Part shown: one piece after another, positions 54,670-64,000 of the stretch
Layout of the letters: each line of letters starts with the position of its first letter
How positions within the stretch are numbered: the stretch's first letter is position 1
Notes under the pieces: model-generated
Databases searched by the model: none
Told to the model about the DNA's origin: nothing
The model's input: the letters and a program-made list of their open reading frames with translations, nothing else
Source of the DNA: Loripinus fragilis
Taxonomy: Eukaryota > Mollusca > Bivalvia > Lucinida > Lucinidae
Assembly (NCBI GenBank): GCA_964019695.1
Contig: OZ026515.1
Coordinates: 129,540,849 to 129,604,848 of the forward strand
DNA length: 64,000 nt
Direction: 5' to 3'
Position numbers and translations under genes: made by a program

Positions 54670-54770
54670 GCAAACATGCCTATATGGGTCCCATATGGGG
54701 AGTGCAACCAGGTTCTACATGGGTCCCATATGGGTAAGCCCATATGCGGGTTTCCCAGATTGGTCCCATA
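54670..54770. repeat. CCCATATGGG array
   Basis: CCCATATGGG, itself a perfect 10-bp dyad, and close variants occur five to six times in about 100 bp, mostly as ATGGGTCCCATATGGG. Only in the outer copy of element B. Confidence 0.75.
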
Positions 54771-54892
54771 TAACAGCCTCATTCTAAAATTTTCGAAAAC
54801 TAGCATTTTTTTCTGAAACATAATTTCTAAAATTACGAACAGCGAGAAAAATAATTATTTTTTGTGTTCGAAATTTTAGAACATTTACTGTA

Positions 54893-56130
54893 TCATAACA
54901 TTTTTTACCTGAAAATTAACATTTAATATGCAGATTTTTGATTTCGAGTATATTATCTTTTCGGTATTGCGTTGGTGTAAATTTACAATGGTTGTACAAG
55001 TAATAAATATGGGATACTTTTCGGAGGCTTAAGTTCTTGTTTAAACCCCGAGGTGGGCGTAGCCCACCAAGCGATTTAAACAGAAAGCCGAGGAAAAATC
55101 TTTTATTCAGCTTGTCGTATGGTGCAGTTGCAAATAAACACGTGTTACTAACACTTGACCAAAATTAACATTCGCTCCTCCCTGCATATGGCCTAAGCTG
55201 TCAATTATTTTACATTTACCTACAGGCTAATTTGTTTCTATTTAGAAAGTTCCCGCCTACATCGCTGTTTAACTAAATTGGAAGTTAAAGTACGGTTTTA
55301 AGCTCCTCCTTTGTCGCTATTATTCTAGGGTGTCTGATTTAAATATCAGCAAAGATCAAAGAAAAAAGCATCCGCCATACTACAAATAGTATAATCTGCG
55401 CACAGTTGATGCGCAGAAGCGTGAATCGACATGGAAGCCGCCCTTTGCATGATGAAATCAGCAACAAATGCCAAAATGAAGAGAAACAGCGGTTTTATGG
55501 TTTATCAGGCCAAATAATTTTAATTATATCTTTTACATATATGCAGGGCTAGAAAATTTTATAATTCCCATTCGGTCCAAACACCAGCCAAAAAAATTGT
55601 CTTCAAACCAAATATTTGCCAACATTACCCCCCCCCCCCCTTACACACACACAAATTCCATAAATTTTGAAAATATTATGCCATTTTGTAGTCGGTAGTT
55701 GATTGGTAAGGTTACACCAGCATGCATGGAAATATAACAGCTTTTCGTGAAAATTTACTGTAAAATATAGTCAGCAGACAGCTGTTTATTTAGCAAGCAT
55801 ATTAATGTTTACCTGTGTACATTTCCGACCGGTGTCTGTGTATAATTGACCCCACAAGATTTATCCGTTGAATTTGAAAAGAAGAAAAAAATATCATTAT
55901 TATTTTATTTTTTTTTAATACAACTTTGATTCGGTCTCAGTCCAAAAACAGAAATCCTTTAATGATTTTGTATGCAACAAACATAACAAAAATTGCAATC
56001 TGAGCCAATATATTTATATAAATTGGGTCAGTCCATATGCAAACTTGGGGATAACATGGTCACATATGTGAATTTAGCCATTCTTTTAGTAATCTAAAAC
56101 ATATCTCTTTCTACAGCTCTCTTTTGCATC
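54893..56130. other. intronic, no coding feature
   Basis: 55025-55085 has a short dyad (GGTGGGCGTAGCCCACC). 55629-55638 is a C-run followed by a CA run. Nothing else supported. Confidence 0.4.
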
Positions 56131-56179
56131 TCATTGTATAGGCGGCAATTAACCCTTTTCATTATGGATACCGGTAAAC

Positions 56180-56260
56180 AGGTACTTTGGAAAACAGTGA
56201 AGAATCTGATGAAATGCCACATTAGGTGGCATTTCATCAGAGTCTGCACTGTTTGTTCTT
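56180..56260. repeat. hairpin, GATGAAATGCCAC stem
   Basis: AAAACAGTGAAGAATCTGAT, then GAAATGCCAC / GTGGCATTTC stem, then CAGAGTCTGCACTGTTTG. Same family as 4295 and 52345. Confidence 0.75.
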
Positions 56261-56395
56261 CAGGGACTGAAATACATCAATCTATAGAGATTTTGACTGG
56301 CAACCCCTTAAAATATGAAATGGACTATTCCATACTTATTTTATCAATATGTACGAGATGGGATAATCCATGGAAAAGAATTAAGTATCCTTTTT

Positions 56396-56600
56396 GTCTT
56401 GTTTGTTTAATTTGATTCTTTACATCTCATCAACAATCTTTCAGTTAAACAGGGACGGGTCTTCCTGGGTTGAACCAGTACTAAGCTAGGATAAATGTGT
56501 CTTGCTCAAGGACCACAACGCAGTGACGCCGGTGAGGCTTGAACCAGCGACCCCTCGGTCTTGAGTCAAGCACTCTACCACTGAGCCACTGGGCTCCCTT
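56396..56600 (-). mobile_element. tRNA-derived SINE, minus orientation, 12-bp duplication
   Basis: In reverse: box A GCTCAGTGGTAGAGTGCTTG, box B GGTTCAAGCC, body TTGAGCAAGACAC..TTATCC, TAGTACTGGTTCAACCCAGG, GATGAGATGTAAAG and tail. AGTATCCTTTTT lies on both sides (56384-56395 and 56601-56612). Confidence 0.85.
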
Positions 56601-56739
56601 AGTATCCTTTTTTTGAAAACAAACTGGAATGATCTTTTAGTCAATGCCTGTAGCTGTTACTGATGTCTAATGATAAGTAATATGATAACCTCTTTAAAAC
56701 TCTAAACCTGCTTGTGTTGTCTGCTGATAACCTTTGCTT

Positions 56740-56900
56740 ACAGTTTGGGCCCAGATCATTCCTGTCAAAACATCAGGCCTGATCTGGATCTAAACTTATA
56801 CTCTGTCAGTATTCCTGAAAGAATTTTTGAAAAAAGTGAATTTTGAAAAAAATCAGCAGATGACAAAAAAGCAAGCAGAGTTACCTAGCATGCAAGGAGT
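56740..56900. repeat. hairpin repeat of the GATCTGGATCTAAAC family
   Basis: GTTTGGGCCCAGATCATTCC...CATCAGGCCTGATCTGGATC, then the usual catgcaaggagtt end. See 1247. Confidence 0.6.
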
Positions 56901-57044
56901 TAATTTAACCTATTTTCAAATTTTCTTGCAGTCTGTGTTTCTTTACATATGTTAGTGCTGCTGGAATAATAGACTCATAGAGGTCAGATATTACCCTAAA
57001 TTGAAGAAGTTTAGATAAACAAAATTTTTGAGCGTAAAATTATA

Positions 57045-57140
57045 AATATTTTCTTACCCATATGTTTTGGGTGCTCAAAAGAACGGTCTCATTGAGACAG
57101 TTTTTTGAGTACCCAAAACATATGTTTTGGTTGAGAAATA
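57045..57140. repeat. perfect-stem hairpin
   Basis: CCCATATGTTTTGGGTGCTC pairs with GAGTACCCAAAACATATG, centred near 57092; loop aaaagaacggtctcattgaga. Likely a small MITE. Confidence 0.7.
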
Positions 57141-57279
57141 AGAAAATTAGTTTTTACACACTCTTAACTAAAGTCCTGAAGCAGACAACACACTTGTGAC
57201 ATTTCGCAGATTTGTCTTCAAACTAAATATAATGTACTTAACGTTTCAATTTTGCCTGTTGGAAAATTTTTCATGCTTT

Positions 57280-57410
57280 TTGTTGTCTGCTGATTTTTAA
57301 AAGAAATTCTTTTAGGCAATCTGTAAGTCAGGCCTGAAATGGATCCAAACTGTTTGACACTGGTTGTATTCCTATCAGAGTGTCGAAAAGTCTGGGTCCA
57401 TTTCAGGCCT
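57280..57410. repeat. hairpin repeat, GATCCAAACTGTTTGACAC family
   Basis: CAGGCCTGAAATGGATCCAA...CACTGGTTG...TCAGAGTGTCG..GTCTGGGTCCATTTCAGGCC: an inverted pair of about 40 bp. Confidence 0.65.
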
Positions 57411-58334
57411 GGCACGCAGCCCCGCGGGTACATCGAAAGAGTTTAGAAGAAATCACTTTTTCTTTTTCAAAAGAAACTTTTTCCCAAAATGTTGTCTGCA
57501 GCAACTAACAGAATGATGATGTTCGAAGGGTAAATTTAAAATTAGGTAATGATATTTGGAGGGAAATCAGGCTGCAGCTATCTTTATATTCTTCAAACAT
57601 CTCTCCAACAATATGTCTGTTTGGACCAAAACTTGGTGGTATGCATTTGGGCCACATAGAGCAGAATTGCTAAGGCTAAAAAAAAAGAGGATTGTTTCTC
57701 GGGCCATTTTTCTAAAAAACAGATGCAGCAGGGCGGCTTTTTATTTTAGTTTTTATTCAGCAGAGAACAGAGAACAGGGAACTTTTCTTTTTCGAAATTC
57801 AAAAGGTTTTCTGAATATTATTCAAGTCAGGCCATAAAACTTGATAGTGAAAGCCTCTGCACATTAAGTAGATTTGACTTCATCACCTATGCATAAAACT
57901 TACACTGTTGGGGCTCGATAACTAGACAAAACACAGTAGAAAAGCATCGAGGAATACCGGAAATGGAGTCGAGAATAAATAAACTAGCCAACATTACCGG
58001 CAATGGACCACAACGTCCGAGTGAAACCACATGGTCGTTACCGAAAAGCGTTTTTTTTCTTTTTCCTTTTTAGAAAGCAATAAAAAAAAGTAATGAGGGG
58101 CTTTTAAAACAGATGTGGCGGTGCCCGAGAAACAATTCAATATTTTTTTTTTTTGTTTAAAATTGTTACATTTCATAATCCAAGATGGCTGCCTCATTGA
58201 CCAGCTGAGAAGTAACATCTCCAAAAACTGAAGGTTAATGGGAGGCATCAGGGCAACACGGAGATTCAGAATTGCTTGAGACAATCTGATTCGATCTGAT
58301 AATCAAGATGGCTGCCATGGTGGAATTCATTCCA

Positions 58335-58665
58335 GGTGGACAGGGCCGTGCAGCCCAGTCGGTAAAGTGTCTGGCTACAGATGCGTGTCTGACTGCAGAT
58401 CCAGGGGTCGCGAGTTTGATCCTGGCGCGATCCCATACTTTGATGGAGATTGATCATGAAATAATTCCTACGATCATTCTCCTCCCTTCGGCTGAATCGT
58501 TCAAGAAGGGTTGTTGTCAGTTACAAGCGAAATTATGTGCACGAAGTACTGGTTAACTGCTTCTTCAAGCTTGCCCAGGAAAAGCGTGGTTAGGTGAATT
58601 GACCGTCCCGCAATGACCATAGCTGTTGACTTGGGACGTAAAGCAACAAAACAAACAAACAGAAA
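58335..58665 (+). mobile_element. second type of tRNA-derived SINE, ~330 bp
   Basis: Head GCAGCCCAGTCGGTAAAGTG (box A-like), GAGTTTGATCC (box B-like). Long body with TTCTTCAAGCTTGCCCAGGA and AATTGACCGTCCCGCAATGA; 3' end GTTGACTTGGGACGTAAAGC plus (CAAA)n. It shares the GGGACGTAAAG end with the commoner SINE but has a different head and middle. Confidence 0.75.
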
Positions 58666-58675
58666 CTGTCAATTC

Positions 58676-58822
58676 ACTTAACCGTTTTCCCATTTTCAAA
58701 ACATTCTTTCAAGAATGGCATCAGAGTGTGAAACATTTTGGACCCAGATCAGGCCAGACATTTTCTCGGGCCTGATCTGGGTCCAAACAGTTTGCAAAGA
58801 TCAGTGGCAGGGAAATCTTTTA
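58676..58822. repeat. first copy of a local duplication
   Basis: CCGTTTTCCCATTTTCAAAA...GAATGGCATC, hairpin GATCAGGCC..GGCCTGATC, then cagtttgcaaagatcagtggcaggg. The same text returns at 58936-59277, split there by a SINE. Confidence 0.75.
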
Positions 58823-58935
58823 TACAAGCTACTGATATGATGTTATTTAAGTGAAAGCACTGATCCGGAGCGCCGACTGTAGTTAATCCAGTCTCGAAGT
58901 ACATGCTGTTTCATATGCACATTCAAGTCACTAAA

Positions 58936-59277
58936 CCGTTTTCCCATTTTCAAAACATTCTTTCATAGGGAGCGCAGTGGCTCAGTGGTAGAGTGCTTGA
59001 CTCGAGACCAAAGGGCCATGGGTTTGAGCCTCACCGGCGTCACTGCGTTGTGGTCCTTGAGCAAGACACATTTATCCTAGCTTAGTACTGGTTCAACCCA
59101 GGAAGACCCGTCCCTATATCTGAAAGATTGTTGATGGGACGTAAAGAATCAAATCAAACAAAACATTCTTTCAGGAATGGCATCGGAGTGTTAAACATTT
59201 TGTGATCCAGATCAGGCCCGACATTTTGTTGGGCCTGATCTGGGTCCAAACTGTTTGCAAAGATCAGTGGCAGGAAA
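58936..59277. repeat. second copy of the duplication, split by a SINE
   Basis: Matches 58676-58822 at both ends, with the SINE 58966-59158 in the middle. The order of events is therefore duplication first and SINE later, or loss of the SINE by exact excision, which is unlikely. Confidence 0.75.
58966..59158 (+). mobile_element. tRNA-derived SINE, 15-bp duplication
   Basis: Box A GGCTCAGTGGTAGAGTGCTT, box B GGTTTGAGCC, body TTGAGCAAGACACATTTATC, TAGTACTGGTTCAACCCAGG, GTTGATGGGACGTAAAG, tail. CAAAACATTCTTTCA flanks both sides (58951-58965 and 59159-59173). The youngest-looking copy of the family. Confidence 0.9.
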
Positions 59278-59307
59278 AAAAATAAATTCAAGCTACATAT
59301 GTTTCAG

Positions 59308-59399
59308 GAGTTGACCAGGATTCAATCAGAACCAGCTACAAACGTCTAGCATTGAAGTGGCATCCTGACAAACACAGTGGCTCTTCAGAGGCTTTAAAG
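59308..59399 (+). CDS. J-domain protein, exon 2 (HPD exon)
   Basis: Acceptor TTTCAG|GA, donor AAG|GTAAAT. Codes for VDQDSIRTSYKRLALKW, then HPD (residues 35-37 of the predicted protein) and KHSGSSEALK. This is J-domain helix II with the invariant His-Pro-Asp loop needed to activate Hsp70, and the start of helix III. The exon begins in phase 1 and ends in phase 0, fitting exons 1 and 3. Intron 1 is about 26.3 kb and full of transposons. A DnaJ-family protein with an amino-terminal J-domain is well supported; which one is unknown. Confidence 0.85.
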
Positions 59400-60320
59400 G
59401 TAAATTCCTAAAATTTCGAACACATTTCTCTGTTCTCAAATAAAATGTTGATTTTCAGGGCTGGAAACTCACAAAATGCTTGTCAGATTGGCAAACAGGG
59501 GAAGACCCTGAGAAGCAGTCTGATCTTGGACTGGGCTGCTTGTGTATGCAGAACTGTTTACTACTATGTTTTTTGCGTAGTTTCTACGCTTTTTAGCTTC
59601 AAAATACGCTCTACGGATCACTATTGCAAAACTACGCACAGAGCGAAATTCCGATTTTCTATCAATATTTATCCATTTTGGTTCGTTTCAAGATGTTTTT
59701 TCTCTGCTTAATGGAGGTAATTTTTTCACTGATACATGACTGTGTTTATCGGCTGGTCAATTACCGTGAACAAACAAGCCAATTAGTCATGCTGTGTGAG
59801 CAAGTTTGTGCCAATCAACCCCAAACTAGTATGGCCTTTTCATTTATTAATTTCATGAATAACATTGGTTTTATGCCATTGTTGTAATTGTCATGGGTTT
59901 TCGCGACCTATTTTTTTACCGTCAAGAGTGTATTTTCATAGTTAATGAGACTGTATTTTAGGTCAAAATATTAAATAGACCAAAACAATTGTGTGTCATG
60001 CCAAAATTGAGCCAGCCAGTAAATATAGAAAGAAATATAGAAAGATGGACTGTTTTAGTAAATATTCAATCAGCTTTTTAAGATTGAAAAGACTCAGAAT
60101 AGATCTAGTTTAGTGGTGAAAAACAATTTTACTTTTCACCAGCTGCTGTGAGTGGGGCAAATTAAACCTAAGCTAGCTCTCTCCCTCTAGACTTTAGTGC
60201 TTGCAAAAACATAAGTCAGATCAGGGTCTTTCTCCTCTGGTAAGATGCATTGCTCAGCCCTTTATTCTGCCCTTGGCAATGCATCTTTTTATATTTGTTC
60301 AAATAATTCATCCACTAGAC
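59400..60320. other. intron 2, no supported feature
   Basis: No coding or transposon boundary was recognised except a decayed TCCTAAAATTTCGAACACAT at 59406, which resembles an end of element B. Confidence 0.4.
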
Positions 60321-60321
60321 C

Positions 60322-60488
60322 CAGGGGCGGATCCAGGATATCTTGATAGGGAGTTCAAATTTACAAAGGGGGGTTCGATTTGTTAATTTAATAAGATCAT
60401 TTATCAATGTTTCCTGTTTTTTCTGAAAAATCTCCATGAAAATTAAATAGTTTAGTCTCAAAGGGGGTTCCCTCTAAATCCGCCACTG
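60322..60488. mobile_element. MITE-like element, GGCGGATC ends
   Basis: CAGGGGCGGATCCAGGATAT at the left and AAATCCGCCACTG at the right, imperfect inverted ends typical of hAT-type MITEs. No exact duplication seen. Confidence 0.55.
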
Positions 60489-61084
60489 ATTCCTGTCTGG
60501 TTTACTGACTCTACATGGGCGAAGCCTGAAGTAAACAGGGCTGCATATGATCTTTTTATTATTAGAACTATGATGGGCTTTTAAGTTTTTGGTGGGTATG
60601 TAAAAAGTTAATTAAATTCTTATCTATTTTAGCCTTTTATTTAAGGCAATATAGTTTGTTAAACTTTACGTATGATAGACTACACATCAGTACTCAAAAC
60701 TACACATAACTGCCTCCTTGACTACACATACGTGACTTTCAATGTAAACAGGTCTGTGTATGCCTTTTTGACAGGCAGCTAGTGTTTGAAATTTTAGAAA
60801 AATGTTGTGGATTTTCTCCCAAAATATGGAATTCCGTCAGGCAGTGGTTGCTAAACAGAGTGATATATGCAGTTTTTGAAAATCCATTTGGAAATAAAGC
60901 TTTTACACATCATTGAATGTAGTAGTGGTCTTTTACTTTTTTTGCCAAGTATAGATTATTACCTTCACATTTATGGCAAGGCCGAATCCCTTTCCTTATG
61001 TTTTTATGAACATATATTTTTCAGAAGCTTTCGAAGTTTAAGTCATATGATTACTAATTTGTACAATGTATAATATTTGAGCCG

Positions 61085-61175
61085 CAACATGAGATATCCA
61101 ACAATGTGCTATGTGCGGCCAGCAAAGCCTCAGATCAGTCTGCGTGTATGCATACACGCAGACTGATCAGAGCTT
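61085..61175. repeat. hairpin, ATCAGTCTGCGTGTATGCAT palindrome
   Basis: GATCAGTCTGCGTGTATGCATACACGCAGACTGATC is a perfect 36-bp palindrome (61133-61168), preceded by the family lead atgagat.tccaacaatgtg.atgtgcg. The same lead starts again at 63951 and runs off the window. Confidence 0.85.
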
Positions 61176-61202
61176 TTGCTAGTCACTAAAATTAATAAAT
61201 GA

Positions 61203-61340
61203 ATTAGATTTTTGGAAGGTTCATGGAATCATGAATACTTTGGGTCTCTTGCAAAGTAAGTGGAGCCCGAAGTGCTTCTCGTTAACTTTGCAAGAGACCT
61301 GAAGCATTCATGATTCCATGAACCTTCCAAAAATTGAATT
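61203..61340. mobile_element. fold-back MITE, ~137 bp
   Basis: AATTTTTGGAAGGTTCATGG AATCATGAAT...GGGTCTCTTGCAAAG pairs with CTTTGCAAGAGACC...ATTCATGATTCCATGAACC. The loop is about 30 bp. The stem is over 90% paired by eye. Confidence 0.75.
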
Positions 61341-62466
61341 TGTTGCTTATATTTACATTTTATTATAGAAAACTAATAAATAGAAATTATTCTTAATTTA
61401 GGAGATAAAACAATTTTGTATTTAATATTTAATCATATTAACGGTTTTGTTGGAGTGCAAAACGGAAAAGCAGAACAGCCAGTGTGAACATGGACAGCCA
61501 ATGGGGCAAACAAGAAGCTTGTTTCGCATGTGCAACTCAGGCGTGGCTCGCTGTCAATCACAACCCCAGTGTCACATCTGGCGAATGAATTTGATGTTCG
61601 AAGCGAATTGCACGGGCAAGTGAGCTTGGCAGCTCTCAATCAAATTTTGGTGTCGTTCATGAGGCTTTGAACAGTTGCAAAATTATAAAGATTCATTAAA
61701 GGCTTGCTTTGAAAATGTAATTATTATTTTATGAATATTAAGATACTGGCTGAACATCATTGGGCATTTCTAAGTTTAAAAGGAGGCTGCACAGGCTCTT
61801 CTAAGTCTACACATGTCAAAATGCCACATTGTTGGAAATCATGTCACGGCTCAATTTGTATAACAGCTTTCTAGATAAGTAGCTTATTTTGCGTAAATAA
61901 ACAATCAATTTCCTCAAAAAAGCAATTAAAATGAAATGAGTGCGTACCGAAAAACAATTCTAACGATCGGTATGCAATTACATGCAATGTCATTGCGTAC
62001 CATTTTGTCCATTTCGTTTCCATTTGGGTAATAAACAAATGCCAGTCGGGTATTGATTTTTTTTACTAGCGAGCGGGCAATATAACTTTAGTTTTATGAA
62101 TTAAATATCGGTGCCCAGTCCAGTATTTCGCGGAAATACACTATGATGAAAGTGAAACTTTTGCAAAGTGTACACGCTTGAATGTCAACAAGGGGATGAG
62201 ATTTGCTTCAGGTGCAATAAAATCCGTTTGATACTTTAGAAAGGCAGACGATGGGAGAGAATAAATATGCAAGCACATTCCTGATGGCTTCATGCAATAA
62301 GAAAACGTGTAATCACTAAAAAAAAAACGTGGTGTAAAAAAAATATGAAAATACGCAATTGTTTTTGCAAGTACGCAATTGAGGATAACCAGGTTGCGTA
62401 AATACCCAATTGACCCAAAAGCTTATCTAGGGTGTTGTTATAATAATTGTCTTTGCTTTGTTACAG
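61341..62466. other. rest of intron 2, no supported feature
   Basis: AT-rich; the minus-strand ORF at 61433-61639 has no family features. Nothing else supported. Confidence 0.35.
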
Positions 62467-62535
62467 AAATTCAAGCTGGTCAGTAAAAGTTATAAGAGGT
62501 TGACAACCACAGAGAACACAGATGAGATGTCCTTG
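62467..62535 (+). CDS. J-domain protein, exon 3
   Basis: Acceptor TTTGTTACAG|AAA with a good pyrimidine tract, donor TTG|GTGAGT. Codes for KFKLVSKSYKRLTTTENTDE and MSL, which is helix III (KFKLVSKSYKRL) and the run-out of the J-domain; 23 codons, phase 0 at both ends. Together the exons give about 70 residues. No further exon could be recognised before 64000, so the gene continues to the right. Confidence 0.8.
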
Positions 62536-62639
62536 GTGAGTAGTTCTTAAACCCATTTAATCTGAATGGAATTTCCCAATCTTATCAATTGGACCAGTCT
62601 ATACATGTATCTGTTTTAAGGGTTGTTGGGTGGTATTTT

Positions 62640-62790
62640 TCATTTTTATTCAAATTTCAATAGAACATTCTGTAAGAAAACAGTGGAGACCCTGATCAGA
62701 CTCCACAGATGACCGATCTGGGTAGTCTGCGGCGTCTGATGTTTGCCTATCATGTCCCACAAAAAAGATGCTAGTCTTGTATGGGTTAAC
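62640..62790. repeat. AAACAGTGG..CCTGATCAG hairpin family, third copy
   Basis: AAAACAGTGGAGACCCTGAT...ATGTCCCACAAAAAAGATGC..gtatgggttaac, as at 4295 and 4505; the stem is degraded here. Confidence 0.65.
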
Positions 62791-63083
62791 TAATCATTTT
62801 GAAAGCAAAACTTTTAGCTTAAAATTAGTACTGTTTTTCTTATCTCCTAGTTAAAGAGCAGCCTTTTTTTACTACCTACAACATAACATACCTTTTGAAA
62901 TAAGAAAATTACTTGAGGATTGCCAGGTATGTTTGATTAATTCTTGATTGAAGAATAATCCATCTGGATGGATACAATGAAATATAGATGGCCCATCAGA
63001 CCTTGTATAAATATCTTAATACAAACACTTGCCTTACAAAACAGTAAGGCAAAGAAAAAAATGTGTGGTTTACCCTAAATTTT

Positions 63084-63085
<2 letters not shown>

Positions 63086-63114
<29 letters not shown>
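63086..63114. repeat. 29-base poly-C run
   Basis: An uninterrupted C homopolymer. It may also be a place of uncertain base count. Confidence 0.9.
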
Positions 63115-63115
<1 letters not shown>

Positions 63116-63329
63116 ACCCTAAACTTTTTTCTCCAAATTCCAAATTAGCAGAACTAAATTCTTTTGTTCTTCTATTCTCTTCCAACTTCAGAATTTGGAA
63201 AAAAAATACATATCAAAATGACCATCTGAAATGGAAATCTAAATTACATGCATCCAGTCTTTGGTATTGGAAGTTAAAGGATTAAAACAAGGTTATATCT
63301 TCTTTAACAAAATCTGTAGAGTGCCAAGA

Positions 63330-63490
63330 TTGGCAGTAACCCTAAAACCAGAAAACCTTGTTATATGTGAGAAAAGCTTTGTCCTAATTTTAGAAGATTT
63401 AATTCTTTGCATGCTAGTGTCATCTGCTGATAACTTTTTCAAACAGTTTGGACCCAGATTAGAACTGACAAAACATAAGGCCTGAGGTGT
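63330..63490. repeat. hairpin repeat, decayed copy
   Basis: Carries cttTGCATGCTAGTGTCATCTGCTGATAAC.., CAGTTTGGACCCAGATTAGA, as a reverse copy of the 1247 family; a second at 63805-63935. Confidence 0.5.
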
Positions 63491-64000
63491 TTTCAACAAT
63501 GCGAGTGCTCAGAGTGCTATTGAGCGCTTTCTCTCTGAACACAAGCACTTGCAAGTGCTCACGATTCAACTCGATAGGTGTTTCACCCTAAATTCCAAGA
63601 TGGCTTCCATGAAAATTATGGGATTTCATGAGGGACTATGCATGTTACTGTAGGTAAAAGGGTGTTTCGCTTTGCTTTCAAGGGAACAGATTTATTCGAT
63701 TTTCTAATAACAGGGCGCAGCCGTTTTTATTGAGCATGCGCTCGCTATCGTTCAACAACATAATGATCACACTAGCAAACACTCGATCAAGTGCTCGCAT
63801 AATAAAATGGCCTCTGATCTGGATGAAAGCTGTCTGACACATTGATGTTATTTCTGATTTTGAAAAAGATGATTTTGAAAAAAAATCAAGACAACAGAAA
63901 AGCATGCAAAGTTCCTCTGACAGCATGCAAAGAGCTAATGTATATGAGCTGTGACATGAGATTTCCAACAATGTGGCATGTGCGACAAGCAAAGCCTCAG

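Larger units (their letters stand above)
47828..54890. mobile_element. TIR element B (outer copy), TA duplication
   Basis: TA|CAGTAAATGTTCTAAAAT at the left; the complement CATTTACTG|TA at the right (54882-54892). After removing the 48058-53313 insertion and the SINE at 53.9 kb, it is homologous to the inner copy: gaaggctccattctactc, GGCAAGTGACGTTCTTTTT, AAGAGCGCATTAAAAGCA, GA-repeat, cccagtctgg-like ends. The TA duplication and CAGT start fit Tc1/mariner-type MITEs or deletion derivatives. Non-coding. Confidence 0.7.

Noticed and set aside
1..64000. CRISPR array or bacterial operon
   Set aside because: Repeats are dispersed, inverted or microsatellite-type; there are introns, SINEs and LINEs, i.e. 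an animal nuclear genome.

Overview
The window is animal nuclear DNA, most likely from a bivalve or related mollusc. It is AT-rich, has almost no long open reading frames, and is packed with tRNA-derived SINEs, hairpin MITEs, degenerate LINE fragments and LTR elements. That pattern and the look of the repeats fit a bivalve, but the species cannot be read from the sequence. No rRNA, functional tRNA, operon or CRISPR structure was seen.

One host gene can be supported, on the plus strand: the amino-terminal J-domain of a DnaJ-type co-chaperone. It is spread over three small exons (32958-33006, 59308-59399, 62467-62535). The splice phases fit exactly and the HPD motif is present. Intron 1 is about 26.3 kb and is filled with nested transposons; intron 2 is about 3 kb. 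The rest of the gene should lie to the right of the window or in exons too short to recognise.

Layout. 0-7 kb: MITEs, hairpins and SINEs. 7.08-14.84 kb: a very large non-coding inverted-repeat structure. It holds a five-unit array carrying GTAAC/GTTAC dyads and a second long palindrome with strong purine/pyrimidine strand asymmetry. 15.5-19 kb: LINE remnants cut up by two short interspersed repeat families, called X and Y here. 20.2-27.7 kb: a decayed but complete Ty3/gypsy-class element with 1.3-1.5 kb LTRs and a tRNA-Pro primer site. Its capsid is SCAN-like and its integrase lies BEFORE reverse transcriptase, which is the diagnostic layout of Gmr1-like elements. 28-32 kb: family X, a truncated LINE, tandem repeats and a MITE. 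32.76-33.0 kb: promoter and first exon of the J-domain gene.

33-59 kb (intron 1) is a set of Russian dolls. A fold-back hAT-like element (33288-44434, 8-bp duplication) carries an LTR element (33445-42535, ATAT duplication). That LTR element encodes an intact 1149-residue Gag-protease protein with no polymerase. Its left LTR is in turn split by a 4-kb LINE-bearing insertion. The opposite arm of the fold-back keeps the matching empty site. Next come two nested copies of a TIR family with exact 6-bp duplications, with a hAT-like element between the two levels. After that come two nested copies of a TA-flanked family, separated by a third TIR element. 59-64 kb: SINEs, hairpins and the remaining recognisable exons.

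The most notable items are the Gmr1/SCAN-type element, the polymerase-less Gag-protease element with an intact ORF, the 6-bp-duplication TIR family, and the 7-15 kb fold-back complex.
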